Positions 1 to 8,267 of a stretch of 64,000 bases of DNA are shown piece after piece (positions within the stretch are counted from its first letter, which is position 1; each line of letters opens with the position of its first letter). The notes under the pieces were generated by a model, which saw only the letters and a program-made list of their open reading frames with translations, searched no databases and was not told where the DNA came from. Location of the stretch: NCBI RefSeq assembly GCF_000768335.1, contig NZ_AVPT01000003.1, positions 123,416 to 187,415 of the forward strand, given 5' to 3'. This DNA is from Lysobacter arseniciresistens ZS79. GTDB taxonomy: Bacteria > Pseudomonadota > Gammaproteobacteria > Xanthomonadales > Xanthomonadaceae. A program made the translations under genes and the position numbers.

Positions 1-1
1 C

Positions 2-535
2 CGCCTTCAGCGGCAGGCGGTCGGCGAAACGGCTGCCCAGCAGCACCACCGGCACGTTGGCCAGCAGCATGCCGGCGGTGGTGCCGGCGATGACCTCCCA
101 CAACGGGTCGTAGCGCGCGGCCAGCAGCACCGTCGCGACCTGGGTCTTGTCGCCGATCTCGGCCACGAAGAACGCGATGGTGGTGGCGATGAACGCCCCC
201 CGCGCCGGCAGCCCGGCTTCGTCGTCGTCGAGCGTGTCGGGCTTGAGCGTCCACAACGCCACCGCCAGGAAGCTCGCCGCGACCACCCAGCGCAGCACCT
301 CCGGCCGCAGCCAGTCGGCTGCCAGCGAACCCACCCAGGCGGCCAGCGCGTGGTTGAGCAGGGTGGCGACGAGGATGCCGGCGATGATCGGCCACGGCCG
401 GCGGAACCGCGCGGCCAGCAGCAGGGCGAGCAACTGGGTCTTGTCGCCGATCTCGGCCAGGGCGACCGTGCCGGTGGATACCAGCGCGGCCGCGAACGGC
501 AGGGCATCGGGGAACAGCGAGTGCAGCTGGGACAT
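2..535 (-). CDS. Gdt1/UPF0016 family manganese exporter, 3' end cut by window edge
   Basis: I translated this from the minus strand; 178 residues are visible and the family is about 190 long, so only the C-terminal tail is missing. It is an integral inner-membrane protein with two copies of the family signature AEIGDKTQ, at residues 27-34 and 125-132, each opening a three-helix half. These acidic motifs form the cation path in Gdt1/TMEM165 proteins, and bacterial members (MneA/Mnx type) export Mn2+. A short acidic loop (DDDE near residues 103-106) separates the halves. The start is the ATG at 533-535. The leader carries a manganese-riboswitch consensus (see 595-745), which strongly supports Mn2+ efflux rather than Ca2+ transport. 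Family certain, substrate likely. Confidence 0.9.
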   Translation of the reverse strand, partial: MSQLHSLFPDALPFAAALVSTGTVALAEIGDKTQLLALLLAARFRRPWPIIAGILVATLLNHALAAWVGSLAADWLRPEVLRWVVAASFLAVALWTLKPDTLDDDEAGLPARGAFIATTIAFFVAEIGDKTQVATVLLAARYDPLWEVIAGTTAGMLLANVPVVLLGSRFADRLPLKA

Positions 536-594
536 TTCGACGGGTGGAGCCGGGCGGGCGGACGGAAAGCAACCGCCGCGCGGCCCGGCCCCGG

Positions 595-745
595 CGGGTA
601 TCGCCCTGGGTCATTCGCGCGGTGGTTGCCTTCGGTCTTGCCCCGGATCGCGTGGCGATCCGCCGTGCGCCATGGCCGGCCGGCCAAGCATGTTGACGCA
701 CGTCACCGCGGCGGGCGCGGTCGGGCTACTCCCCGGAGGAAACAG
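595..745 (-). promoter_or_regulatory. yybP-ykoY (Mn2+) riboswitch candidate upstream of the UPF0016 gene
   Basis: Read on the minus strand, the leader has the hallmark blocks of this RNA class in the right order: GGGGAGTAGCC at 734-724, a GC-rich stem, CGTCAACATG at 698-689, a long variable arm, and ACCGAAGGCAACC at 636-624. In known members two internal loops from these blocks dock and hold Mn2+, turning on exporter genes such as mntP, alx and UPF0016. Placement about 60 bases before the start codon and the identity of the downstream gene agree. Exact stem boundaries are estimated by eye; a covariance-model search would settle them. Confidence 0.82.
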
Positions 746-830
746 CGGCGGCATTGTACCGGTCCGCGGCATGGCGTGGAATGCAGCGCGGCTTACACTG
801 CCCGGTGCCCGTTATATATGGAGTCGCCCC

Positions 831-1799
831 ATGCAGTACCGCCGCCTCGGCTCGTCCGGCCTGCAGCTGTCAGCACTGTCGTTCGGCGCCTGGCTGACGT
901 TCGGCGGGCAGGTCGGCCGCGGCACCGCGCGCGACCTCGTCGCGACCGCCTGGGACCACGGGGTCAATTTCTTCGACAACGCCGAGAGCTACGCCAACGG
1001 CGAGGCGGAGCGGGTGATGGGCGACGTCATCGCCGACCTGCGCCTGCCGCGCGACGGCTACTGCGTGTCCAGCAAGGTGTTCTTCGGTGCGGCCGCCGAC
1101 CCGCGCCCGACCCAGCGCGGGCTGTCGCGCAAGCACGTCACCGACGCCTGCCACGACGCGCTGCGGCGGTTGCGGGTCGACTACCTCGACCTGTTCTACT
1201 GCCACCGTCCCGATCCGGAGACGCCGGTCGAGGAGACCGTGCGGGCGATGGACGCGCTGATCCGCCAGGGCAAGGTGCTGTACTGGGGCACGTCGGAGTG
1301 GTCGGCGGCGCAGATCCGCGAGGCCCACAAGATCGCCCGCGCCCAGCACCTGCACGCGCCGACGATGGAGCAGCCGCAGTACAACCTGCTGCACCGCGAG
1401 CGGGTGGAGCTGGAGTACGCGCCGCTGTACGCCGAGCACGGCATGGGCGCCACCACGTGGTCGCCGCTGGCCTCGGGGCTGCTGACCGGGCGTTACAACG
1501 ACGGCGTGTCGGAGGATGGCCGTTTCGGCTCGCTCGGCCCGCATTTGCGGCGGACCATCGTCGGCGACGAGAGTGAGCGGCGACTCGACCGCGCGCGGCG
1601 GTTCACCGCGGTCGCGCAGGAGGTCGGCGTCGCGCCGGCGCCGCTTGCGATCGCCTGGTGCCTGCGCAACCCGCACGTGTCCAGCGTGATCCTCGGCGCC
1701 AGCCGGGTGGCGCAACTGGTCGAGAACCTCGGCGCGATCGAGCTGGCCGGCACGGTCGACGAGGCCGTCTGGGACCGGGTGAGGGCGGCGGCGAACTGA
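831..1799 (+). CDS. Aldo/keto reductase, KCNAB (potassium-channel beta subunit) type
   Basis: 322 residues, a normal length for the family. It is a cytosolic NADPH-dependent TIM-barrel oxidoreductase that reduces small aldehydes or ketones. The catalytic tetrad is present: Asp49 and Tyr54 in FFDNAESY, Lys82 in SSKVF and His125 in YCHRPD. The C-terminal cofactor segment VILGASRVAQLVENL is typical of the KCNAB/YghZ branch. I chose ATG 831, preceded by GGAG at 820-823, rather than longer in-frame starts far upstream that would run antisense through the manganese riboswitch. It stands alone between the divergent exporter and hemP. The physiological substrate cannot be read from sequence. Confidence 0.9.
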   Translation: MQYRRLGSSGLQLSALSFGAWLTFGGQVGRGTARDLVATAWDHGVNFFDNAESYANGEAERVMGDVIADLRLPRDGYCVSSKVFFGAAADPRPTQRGLSRKHVTDACHDALRRLRVDYLDLFYCHRPDPETPVEETVRAMDALIRQGKVLYWGTSEWSAAQIREAHKIARAQHLHAPTMEQPQYNLLHRERVELEYAPLYAEHGMGATTWSPLASGLLTGRYNDGVSEDGRFGSLGPHLRRTIVGDESERRLDRARRFTAVAQEVGVAPAPLAIAWCLRNPHVSSVILGASRVAQLVENLGAIELAGTVDEAVWDRVRAAAN

Positions 1800-1844
1800 T
1801 CGACGGAGGGCCGCCACGCCGAGGACAACGCCGGGGTTGCACAG

Positions 1845-1863
1845 GTAATGAGAATCATTATCA
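1845..1863. promoter_or_regulatory. Fur box in front of hemP
   Basis: The 19-base site GTAATGAGAATCATTATCA is a close match to the classical Fur operator (GATAATGATAATCATTATC). It ends 28 bases before the hemP start codon, so iron-bound Fur would block this promoter and iron starvation would release it. Confidence 0.88.
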
Positions 1864-1891
1864 TCGAGACTCCTTTCACGGAGCTTCGCCC

Positions 1892-2122
1892 ATGGCCCTG
1901 CAAATCGTCCCCCGCTCGCGGGTCCTCCACCTGCCGCTGGGCGCCACGCCCCGGCGCGCGCCGTCGACGCCGGCCGCGGCATCGGCCTGCGTGGATACCT
2001 GCCCGTGCCAGTTCGACAGCGCCACCCTGCTGCGCGGCACCCGCGAGGTGCTGATCCGCCACGGCGGCGAGACCTACCGCCTGCGTCACACCCGCAACGA
2101 CAAGCTGATCCTGACCAAGTAA
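1892..2122 (+). CDS. hemP: Hemin uptake protein HemP family
   Basis: 76 residues. The C-terminal half is the HemP domain, from about LLRGTREVLIRHGGETY to RNDKLILTK; the N-terminal half is a low-complexity, Pro/Ala-rich extension. HemP proteins are small cytosolic factors needed for heme uptake or for expression of the heme receptor in Burkholderia and related bacteria; the mechanism is not fully known. GGAG at 1880-1883 places the start at ATG 1892. A Fur box lies just upstream. In many relatives hemP precedes a TonB heme receptor and hmu genes; here the next gene is an unrelated SPFH protein, so it is an orphan copy. Confidence 0.9.
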   Translation: MALQIVPRSRVLHLPLGATPRRAPSTPAAASACVDTCPCQFDSATLLRGTREVLIRHGGETYRLRHTRNDKLILTK

Positions 2123-2188
2123 ACGCGCCGCGGACACCGCCGGGCCGTGCCTATACTTCCCACCATCAAAGGGAAATGGGGGTGGGGC

Positions 2189-3145
2189 ATGGGACTGGGG
2201 ACGATTCTCGCGATCGTGGTGGTGTTCGCCGGCGTGGTGTTGCTGTTCAAGGCGGTGCGGATGGTGCCGCAGGGCTGGGAGTGGACCGTCGAAGCCTTCG
2301 GCAAGTACACCCACACGCTGTCGCCCGGCCTGCACTTCCTGGTTCCGATCTACCAGGGCATCGGACGCCGGATCAACATGATGGAACAGGTGATGGACGT
2401 GCCCAGCCAGGACGTCATCACCAAGGACAACGCCGTGGTCAAGGTCGACGGCGTGGTCTATTTCCAGGTGCTCGACGCGGCCAAGGCCGCCTACGAGGTG
2501 GCGCAGCTCGAGGTCGCCACGCTCAACCTGGTGATGACCAACATCCGTACCTCGATCGGTTCGATGGACCTCGACGAGTCGCTGTCGCGCCGTGACGAGA
2601 TCAACGCCAAGGTGCTGGCCGCGGTCGACCAGGCCACCCACCCGTGGGGCGTCAAGGTCAACCGCATCGAGCTGAAGGACATCGCGCCGCCGCGTGACCT
2701 GGTCGAGGCGATGGCGCGCCAGATGAAGGCCGAGCGCGAGAAGCGCGCCAACATCCTGGAGGCCGAAGGCTTCCGCCAGGCCGAGATCCTCAAGGCCGAG
2801 GGCGAGAAGCAGAGCGCGATCCTGGAGGCCGAGGGCGAGCGCGAGGCGGCGTTCCGGGAGGCCGAGGCGCGCGAACGCCTGGCCGAGGCCGAGGCGCGTG
2901 CGACCCAGATGGTGTCGGACGCTATCTCCGCCGGCAACGTGCAGGCGATCAACTACTTCATCGCCCAGAAGTACGTCGAGGCGTTCAAGGCGCTGGCCGA
3001 GGCACCGAACCAGAAGTTCGTCCTGATGCCGATGGAGTCGGCCGGGGTGATCGGTTCGATCGCCGGCATCGCCGACCTGGCGAAGGAAGCGCTCGACCGC
3101 CCGGCCGGTGCGCACGCCGTCGCGCCGCCTCGAGTGGGGCGCTGA
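2189..3145 (+). CDS. SPFH/Band 7 (stomatin-like, paraslipin) membrane protein
   Basis: 318 residues from ATG 2189, preceded by a G-rich SD. A single N-terminal membrane helix (about residues 1-27) is followed by the Band-7/SPFH domain (VPQGWEWTVEAFGKYTHTL onward) and then a long charged coiled coil (about 185-255, repeats of ILEAEGE) that drives oligomerisation. Such proteins form ring-shaped scaffolds in the inner membrane, tied to membrane fluidity and quality control, and are usually paired with NfeD. That partner follows three bases after the stop codon. TATACT at 2152-2157 is a candidate -10 element. A longer start at 2147 exists but would add a poorly conserved head. Confidence 0.92.
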   Translation: MGLGTILAIVVVFAGVVLLFKAVRMVPQGWEWTVEAFGKYTHTLSPGLHFLVPIYQGIGRRINMMEQVMDVPSQDVITKDNAVVKVDGVVYFQVLDAAKAAYEVAQLEVATLNLVMTNIRTSIGSMDLDESLSRRDEINAKVLAAVDQATHPWGVKVNRIELKDIAPPRDLVEAMARQMKAEREKRANILEAEGFRQAEILKAEGEKQSAILEAEGEREAAFREAEARERLAEAEARATQMVSDAISAGNVQAINYFIAQKYVEAFKALAEAPNQKFVLMPMESAGVIGSIAGIADLAKEALDRPAGAHAVAPPRVGR

Positions 3146-3148
3146 GCC

Positions 3149-3586
3149 ATGCGCTGGGGCTGGCCGGCGGTGGCGTGGGCGGCGATCGCGCTGCTGCTGA
3201 TCGCGGCCGAGACGCTGGCGCCGGGCGCCTTCATGCTGTGGCTGGGGTTCGCGGCGGCGGCGGTGTTCGTGCTGGTGCTGCTGTTCGACCTGCCGCTGCT
3301 GGCGCAAGCGGTCGCGTTCGTGGTGCTGAGCTTCGTGTCGATCCAGATCTACCGCACGCGCTTCCGCGGCCGCCAGCGACCGAGCGACCGGCCGACCCTC
3401 AACCGCCGCGCCGACGCGCTGGTCGGGCGGGTGGTGCCGCTGGAGCAGGCGATCGTTGCCGGCCGCGGGCGCGTGCAGATCGCCGATGCGTACTGGGACG
3501 TCGCCGGCCCGGACCTGCCGGCCGGCACGCCGGTGCGCGTCACCGGCAGCGATGGCATGACCCTGCGGGTCGAGCCGGCCAGCTGA
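3149..3586 (+). CDS. NfeD-like membrane protein (short type)
   Basis: 145 residues. The first part has two or three hydrophobic helices (residues 5-75), then a cytosolic OB-fold (NfeD-C), from about [15 protein letters not shown] to the end, with the family's G-D/V-x-W element seen as [14 protein letters not shown]. Short NfeD1b proteins lack the N-terminal protease domain and act with their SPFH partner. It is in one operon with the SPFH gene, separated by only a few bases. The exact role of the pair in this organism is inferred from family context. Confidence 0.9.
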   Translation: MRWGWPAVAWAAIALLLIAAETLAPGAFMLWLGFAAAAVFVLVLLFDLPLLAQAVAFVVLSFVSIQIYRTRFRGRQRPSDRPTLNRRADALVGRVVPLEQAIVAGRGRVQIADAYWDVAGPDLPAGTPVRVTGSDGMTLRVEPAS

Positions 3587-3680
3587 CCGGCGCCCCGCCG
3601 GCGCCGACCATACGGCGCCGACGCGCCCGCCCGCGCGATTGGCGATAATGCCGCCCTCCCCACAGTCGCGTGCACGCCCC

Positions 3681-4802
3681 ATGACCCGGAAGACCATCCT
3701 CAACGACAGCCATCGCGCGCTCGGCGCCAAGATGGTCGACTTCGGCGGCTGGGACATGCCGATCCACTACGGCTCGCAGATCGACGAGCATCACGCGGTG
3801 CGCAAGGACGCCGGTATGTTCGACGTCTCGCACATGACCGTGGTCGACCTGAAGGGCGAGCGCACCCGGGAGTTCCTGCGCAAGCTGGTCGCCAACTCGG
3901 TCGACAAGCTGGCCAGGCCGGGCAAGGCGCTCTACACCTGCATGCTCGACGAGCGCGGCGGCGTGATCGACGACCTGATCATCTACTTCCTCGCCGACGA
4001 CTTCTTCCGGCTGGTGGTCAACGCCGCCACCCGCGAGAAGGACCTGGCGTGGATCAACCGGCAGGCCGCGCCGTTCGACGTCAAGGTGACCGAGCGCGAC
4101 GACCTCGGCCTGGTCGCGGTGCAGGGCCCGTCCGCGCGCGACAGGGTCATCGGCCTGCTGCGCGAGGAGGACCGTGCGGCCATCACCAGGCTCGGCCGCT
4201 TCGCCGCCCGCACCGCGCAGCTGGCCGACGGCACCGGGGTGTTCATCGCCCGCACCGGCTACACCGGCGAGGACGGCTTCGAGGTCGTCGTGCCGGAAGA
4301 CCGCACGGTCGCGTTGTGGGATGCGCTGCTGGCGGCGGGCGTTAAGCCGGCCGGCCTCGGCGCCCGCGACACCCTGCGGCTGGAGGCCGGCATGAACCTC
4401 TACGGCCAGGACATGGACGAGCAGGTGTCGCCGTACGAGGCCGCGCTCGGCTGGACCGTCTCGCTCGACGAGGGCCGCGACTTCATCGGCCGCGACGTGC
4501 TGGAGCGGCAGAAGGCCGACGGCGCGCCGCGCCAGATGATCGCGCTGGTGATGGACGACAAGGGCGTGCTGCGCCACGGCCAGAAGGTGCTGACCGCGCA
4601 CGGCGATGGCGAGATCCTGTCGGGCACGTTCTCGCCGACGCTGGGCAAGGCGATCGCGTTCGCGCGGGTGCCGGCCGGCGAGATCGCGCTGGGCGCCGCG
4701 GGCGGAGTGCGGGTCGACATCCGCGGCCGCGAGGTGCCGGTGCGCGTGGTGAAGTTCCCGTTCGTGCGCGAAGGCCAGCCGCAGGACGGCGTGCTGGCCT
4801 GA
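3681..4802 (+). CDS. gcvT: Glycine cleavage system T protein (aminomethyltransferase)
   Basis: 373 residues (E. coli 364). It transfers the methylene group from aminomethyl-lipoyl GcvH to tetrahydrofolate and frees ammonia. Family signatures are clear: [17 protein letters not shown] and [12 protein letters not shown] near the N-terminus, [10 protein letters not shown] and the folate-site region [18 protein letters not shown] in the middle, and a C-terminal barrel ending in [13 protein letters not shown] chose ATG 3681, where the family's conserved N-terminus begins; the in-frame ATG at 3639 adds a non-conserved head. gcvH follows after 100 bases. The P protein gene is not in the window. Confidence 0.97.
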   Translation: MTRKTILNDSHRALGAKMVDFGGWDMPIHYGSQIDEHHAVRKDAGMFDVSHMTVVDLKGERTREFLRKLVANSVDKLARPGKALYTCMLDERGGVIDDLIIYFLADDFFRLVVNAATREKDLAWINRQAAPFDVKVTERDDLGLVAVQGPSARDRVIGLLREEDRAAITRLGRFAARTAQLADGTGVFIARTGYTGEDGFEVVVPEDRTVALWDALLAAGVKPAGLGARDTLRLEAGMNLYGQDMDEQVSPYEAALGWTVSLDEGRDFIGRDVLERQKADGAPRQMIALVMDDKGVLRHGQKVLTAHGDGEILSGTFSPTLGKAIAFARVPAGEIALGAAGGVRVDIRGREVPVRVVKFPFVREGQPQDGVLA

Positions 4803-4902
4803 TCCACCCGGCACCGCGGCCGCCGCGCCCCGTGCGCACGCGCCGCGACGCCTTCGCTACACTGTCCGCCCCTTCACTTGACCGCAGAACCGGAGCACCC
4901 CC

Positions 4903-5298
4903 ATGAGCGAGATTCCCGGCGACCTGAAGTTCCTGAAATCCCACGAGTGGGTCCGCGTCGAAGCCGACGGGAAGGCCACGATCGGCATCTCCGACCACGC
5001 GCAGGGGCTGCTGGGTGACCTGGTGTACGTCGAGCTGCCGGGCGTCGGCGACCGCGTCGAGGCGGGCACCGCCTGCGCGGTGGTCGAGTCGGTCAAGGCC
5101 GCCTCCGACGTCTACGCGCCGGTCAGCGGCACCGTGGTCGAGGTCAACTCCGCGCTGGGCGACAAGCCGGAGACCATCAACGAGGACGCGTTCGGCGAAG
5201 GCTGGCTGTTCACCGTCGAGATGGACGAGCCGGGCCAGGCCAACGACCTGCTCGACCCGGACGCCTACGCCGAAGTGCTCGAGAACGACGACCACTGA
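4903..5298 (+). CDS. gcvH: Glycine cleavage system H protein (lipoyl carrier)
   Basis: 131 residues. This is the mobile lipoyl carrier of the glycine cleavage complex. The lipoylated lysine is Lys65 in ESVKAASD; the N-terminal [10 protein letters not shown] and C-terminal EGWLFTVEM blocks are standard. It has its own candidate -10 (TACACT, 4858-4863) and GGAG just before the start, so it may be transcribed alone as well as from gcvT. A strong intrinsic terminator follows. Confidence 0.97.
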   Translation: MSEIPGDLKFLKSHEWVRVEADGKATIGISDHAQGLLGDLVYVELPGVGDRVEAGTACAVVESVKAASDVYAPVSGTVVEVNSALGDKPETINEDAFGEGWLFTVEMDEPGQANDLLDPDAYAEVLENDDH

Positions 5299-5338
5299 CG
5301 GACGACCGTCATGGTCGTGCCGGGCATCCGGCACCCCG

Positions 5339-5368
5339 AATCCGCGTCGGCGACGGCGCGGATTTTTT
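5339..5368 (+). terminator. Rho-independent terminator after gcvH
   Basis: The stem AATCCGCG (5339-5346) pairs with CGCGGATT (5357-5364), and a run of six T at 5363-5368 follows. It would end the gcvT-gcvH transcript about 40 bases past the stop codon. Two other short palindromes lie just before it (5302-5334). Confidence 0.88.
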
Positions 5369-5710
5369 GTTGCCCCGCATGTCGGCACGACGCGACGGTC
5401 GCCGGAATTCCCGCGCACTTTCGCCTTGTGCGTTGCGATACAGGCGCGGCGGCGCTCGCGTTGCCGCCAATGGCGGGTGGCTAAAAATTCACCAACGTGT
5501 TCGCGGTGTGTTTTCGCCCGAAGCGTGCGCGTCGCTGCGCCGCGCGAATATTTCGGTTTGCTGCAGGCCGCGCTGCGCCTTGCTATCAGCGTCATTCAAA
5601 GGAGCCGGCCCGTGGCGTCCAGTGCACTGTCACGCACACGATGACGGCAAGCGCGTGCACCGGCGTGGTTTTCGCCCCGGCAACCGCCCGAAAAAAATCG
5701 CGAGCACTTG

Positions 5711-5739
5711 TTGACACTATGAAAAACCGTGATTAGGTT
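5711..5739 (+). promoter_or_regulatory. Candidate sigma-70 promoter for the H1-like gene or a leader RNA
   Basis: A perfect -35 TTGACA (5711-5716) is followed after 17 bases by TAGGTT (5734-5739), a weak -10. It lies in a locally AT-rich patch. Transcription would begin near 5746, giving an unusually long leader of about 350 bases before the H1-like start codon. Confidence 0.5.
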
Positions 5740-5902
5740 TCGCGAAACAGACGTTTCCAACGGAAGCGAGTGAGCAAAGACGGCGCGACAACGCGGGTGA
5801 CAAAACGGAACTCCGCCAGGACGATCGAAACGGTGGACGCGGCGCTTCTGTCCCCCGCGAAAACGTTCCCCCCGAAGTCGCGAAACCTTTCCTTGCATGC
5901 AG

Positions 5903-5936
5903 CCCGGTCGGCCATCGGCGGATCGGGTTTTTCTTT
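5903..5936 (+). terminator. Terminator-like hairpin inside the H1-like gene's leader
   Basis: CCCGGTC (5903-5909) pairs with GATCGGG (5921-5927), with one G-U pair and an inner GCC/GGC; the run TTTTTCTTT (5928-5936) follows at once. This is the form of an intrinsic terminator. It sits about 190 bases after the candidate start site and 160 bases before the coding region, so it could release a short RNA or act as an attenuator. Confidence 0.5.
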
Positions 5937-6094
5937 GCGCGCGATGCGCAACCGGCGCGTCGCCGGCATGCAGGTGGAAGGGCACGGATCCGCTCCGGCA
6001 TCGATGGTGCCGGCGGTTGGTCGCGGGGTCGCACCCCGCGGCGTTTTGGTACTGGGCTGTACACCCCGATAGACCACTGACGAGGAGCCATCTC

Positions 6095-6634
6095 ATGGCC
6101 ACGAAGAAAGCTGCGAAGAAGAAACCCGCCGCGAAGAAGGCGGCGAAGAAGACCGCCAAGCCGGCAGCGAAGAAGGCCGCCGCCAAGAAGACCGTGCGCA
6201 AGTCCGCGGCCAAGAAGGCGGTGAAGAAGCCGGTCGCCAAGAAGGCCGCCGCCAAGAAGACCGCGAAGAAGGCAACCGCCAAGAAGGCCGTGAAGAAGAC
6301 GGCGAAGAAGGCGACCAAGAAGACCGCCGCGAAGAAGACCGCCAAGAAGGCGGCAACCAAGCGCCCGGCCGCCAAGAAGGCCGTGAAGAAGACGGCGAAG
6401 AAGGCGACCAGGAAGACCGCTGCGAAGAAGACCGCCAAGAAGGCGGCGACCAAGCGCCCGGCCGCGAAGAAGGCAACCGCCAAGAAGGCCACGGCCAAGA
6501 AGGCCACGGCCAAGAAGGCGGCGGCCCGCAAGCCGGCAGCGAAGAAGGCCACGGCCAAGAAGCCGGCCCGTCGCGCAACCAAGAAGCAGCAGGCCCCGAC
6601 CGCGATGCCGGCGACCCCGGCGCCGATGATCTAG
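6095..6634 (+). CDS. Histone H1-like, Lys/Ala-rich nucleoid protein
   Basis: 179 residues, made almost wholly of Lys, Ala, Thr and Pro in repeats such as [15 protein letters not shown]; it resembles the C-terminal tail of eukaryotic histone H1 and bacterial HctB/AlgP-type proteins. Such proteins are disordered, very basic and bind and compact DNA. There is no folded domain. The start is ATG 6095 with GAGGAG upstream. A 93-base direct duplication lies inside (6278-6463). An intrinsic terminator follows. The leader is long and may be regulated. Which promoters it controls is unknown; repeat number varies widely between strains in such genes. Confidence 0.88.
   Translation: MATKKAAKKKPAAKKAAKKTAKPAAKKAAAKKTVRKSAAKKAVKKPVAKKAAAKKTAKKATAKKAVKKTAKKATKKTAAKKTAKKAATKRPAAKKAVKKTAKKATRKTAAKKTAKKAATKRPAAKKATAKKATAKKATAKKAAARKPAAKKATAKKPARRATKKQQAPTAMPATPAPMI
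6278..6463 (+). repeat. Two tandem 93-base copies inside the H1-like gene
   Basis: Copy one (6278-6370) and copy two (6371-6463) each encode 31 residues starting [13 protein letters not shown] and ending AATKRPA. They differ at only a few bases, with one amino-acid change (Lys to Arg). The near identity points to recent unequal recombination or slippage. Confidence 0.9.
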
Positions 6635-6661
6635 GCCACCCGATACCGCAACACTGCAATC

Positions 6662-6698
6662 AGCCCTTCCCCGCGGCCCAGGCGGGGGAGGGCTTTTT
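6662..6698 (+). terminator. Rho-independent terminator after the H1-like gene
   Basis: AGCCCTTCCCCGC pairs with GCGGGGGAGGGCT across a short loop and is followed by TTTTTC. It separates this gene from the convergent serine hydrolase. Confidence 0.88.
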
Positions 6699-6758
6699 CA
6701 TTGGTGGGATGCTCCGGGCCGGAGTGGCCGACGCGAAGGCGAAGGCGGCTGCGCCCGA

Positions 6759-8195
6759 TCAGTACGGCGCGGCGGTTGCTTCGGCGCTGCTGCTGCCCGG
6801 CGGGTTGCGGCCCTGGCGGGCGTACCAGGTCTGCTGGTCGAAATCGATGTCGAGCCAGGCGGTGGCGCTGGAGCGGATGCCGACCGCGCGGTCGAGCATG
6901 GTCGGCAGCAGGCCGGTCGGCACCGAGCTTTCGCCGTTCCACAACACCACGATGCCGAGGTCCTGTTCCGGCAGCAGCGCGATCATGCCGCGGTACCCCT
7001 GCACGGCGCCTGCGTGGTAGACCAGCGGCGTGCCGGAGTAGTCGTAGACGCGCCAGCCCAGCGCGTAGCCGGCGGAGTCGAGCCGGGCACGCCGCCACGA
7101 CGAGCTGCGGGTCTGGTACGGCGTGTCGACCAGCGGCTGGTGCAGGGTCGCGAGCAGCGGCGCGGGGATCACGTCGGGGCGGTGGCCGGTCTGCGCGATC
7201 AGCCACTGCGCCATGTCGCTGGCGCTGGCGTTGACGCCGGCGGCGGGAGCGACTTCGTAGTAGGTCGGCTTGGGCATCACCGAGACCCAGCCGCCGCGGC
7301 CGCGGCCGCGCACGTGCGGCTTGGCCCAGCGGGCGCTCGACTCGATGCCTTCGAGGCCGAGGCTGGCGTCGTTCATGCCCAGCGGCTTGAGCAGCCGGCT
7401 GCGCACTTCCTGGCTGTAGAAGTCGCCGGTGGTGGCGAACACGATGTCGCCGATCAGGCTGAAGGCGACGTTCTGGTAGGCGTAGCAGGTGCCGGGCTGG
7501 CACTTGAGCGGCGCGCTGGCGAGGCGTCGGGTCAGGGTGCGGTAGTCGACGTAGCGCTCGAGGTCGCGGTCGAACGCGTTGTGCGACAGCCCGACCCGGT
7601 GGCTGAGCAGGTCGGCCACGGTGATCTGGCTGGCGGCGCCCGGCTGGCTCAGCTGGAACTCGGGCATGTAGTCGGTGAGCTTGCTGTCCCAGCGCAGCCG
7701 GCCGTCGTTGACCAGCAGGCCGGCCATCGTGCCGGCGAAGCCCTTCGACAGCGAGGCGAGGCGGAACACGGTGTGCGCGTCGACCGGCTCGGCGTCGCTG
7801 ACATCGGTGATGCCGTAGCCACGCGCGCTGAGCACCTCGCCGTCGTGCACGATCGCCATGGCCAGGCCAGGCACGCGCTGGTTGGCGACGATCTGTTGCG
7901 CCATCGCCTCGAACATCTGGACGTCGAACTCGGCCGGCAGCGGCGGCGCGGCGGGTTTGGCGGGTTGCCGGGCGGCCGGGGTCGTGGCGACGGCCGGCTG
8001 CAGGGTCGCGGCCTGCGTCGCTGCGGCGGGGGTGTCCGTTGAAGCGGCGTCGCCGCCGGTGCCGGTCGCGGCGACCGTATCGCCACCCCAGGGAAGCGTG
8101 GTCTGGGCGGCCGAACCGAGGGTCAGTGTCAGCAGGAACGCGAGCGCACCCAGTCGCCCGCCGATGCGAGGGAGCCGGTTGGCTTCGTCTTTCAT
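6759..8195 (-). CDS. Beta-lactamase class C-like serine hydrolase, exported
   Basis: 478 residues with an N-terminal signal segment (ALAFLLTLTLGSAAQ), then a low-complexity Ala/Thr/Pro linker to about residue 95, then a class C/esterase/PBP4*-type fold. Active-site motifs are visible: SLSK (SxxK, nucleophile and base) in RLASLSKGFAG, YQN (YxN) in YAYQNVAF, and HAG in YHAGAVQGYRGM in place of KTG. The HxG variant is typical of esterase-like or D-aminopeptidase members rather than true beta-lactamases. It is probably periplasmic; the substrate is unknown. The start ATG at 8193-8195 was chosen because it gives the signal peptide; a much longer open frame continues upstream antisense to lemA and is spurious. 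Confidence 0.88.
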   Translation of the reverse strand: MKDEANRLPRIGGRLGALAFLLTLTLGSAAQTTLPWGGDTVAATGTGGDAASTDTPAAATQAATLQPAVATTPAARQPAKPAAPPLPAEFDVQMFEAMAQQIVANQRVPGLAMAIVHDGEVLSARGYGITDVSDAEPVDAHTVFRLASLSKGFAGTMAGLLVNDGRLRWDSKLTDYMPEFQLSQPGAASQITVADLLSHRVGLSHNAFDRDLERYVDYRTLTRRLASAPLKCQPGTCYAYQNVAFSLIGDIVFATTGDFYSQEVRSRLLKPLGMNDASLGLEGIESSARWAKPHVRGRGRGGWVSVMPKPTYYEVAPAAGVNASASDMAQWLIAQTGHRPDVIPAPLLATLHQPLVDTPYQTRSSSWRRARLDSAGYALGWRVYDYSGTPLVYHAGAVQGYRGMIALLPEQDLGIVVLWNGESSVPTGLLPTMLDRAVGIRSSATAWLDIDFDQQTWYARQGRNPPGSSSAEATAAPY

Positions 8196-8267
8196 AGGTC
8201 GTGGTGCCTGCGTATGCTCGGGTTCCCCCGGATCATAGCGCCGGTTTTCAGGGTTACGCGAGCAACT

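Larger units (their letters stand above)
5369..6094. other. Long non-coding stretch upstream of the H1-like gene
   Basis: About 725 bases with no convincing gene. Short open frames exist, but their proteins are arginine-rich, compositionally random and lack SD sequences. The part around 5470-5760 is AT-richer than its surroundings and carries a good promoter candidate (5711-5739). A terminator-like hairpin lies inside the leader (5903-5936). Nothing else recognisable was found in 5369-5700. Confidence 0.6.

Noticed and set aside
3587..3680. Glycine riboswitch before gcvT
   Set aside because: The 94 bases are too short and lack the conserved purine-rich core; only GC-rich repeats of GGCGCC are present.
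5302..5334. Two overlapping hairpins after gcvH
   Set aside because: ACGACC/GGTCGT and GTGCCGG/CCGGCAC are real palindromes but exclude each other and have no T-run; the true terminator follows at 5339.
5770..6072. 100-residue open frame in the H1-like leader
   Set aside because: There is no SD or family, composition is random, and it runs across the terminator-like hairpin.
6759..8195. True beta-lactamase giving drug resistance
   Set aside because: SxxK and YxN are present, but the third motif is HAG rather than KTG and the N-terminal linker is atypical; an esterase or peptidase is more likely.
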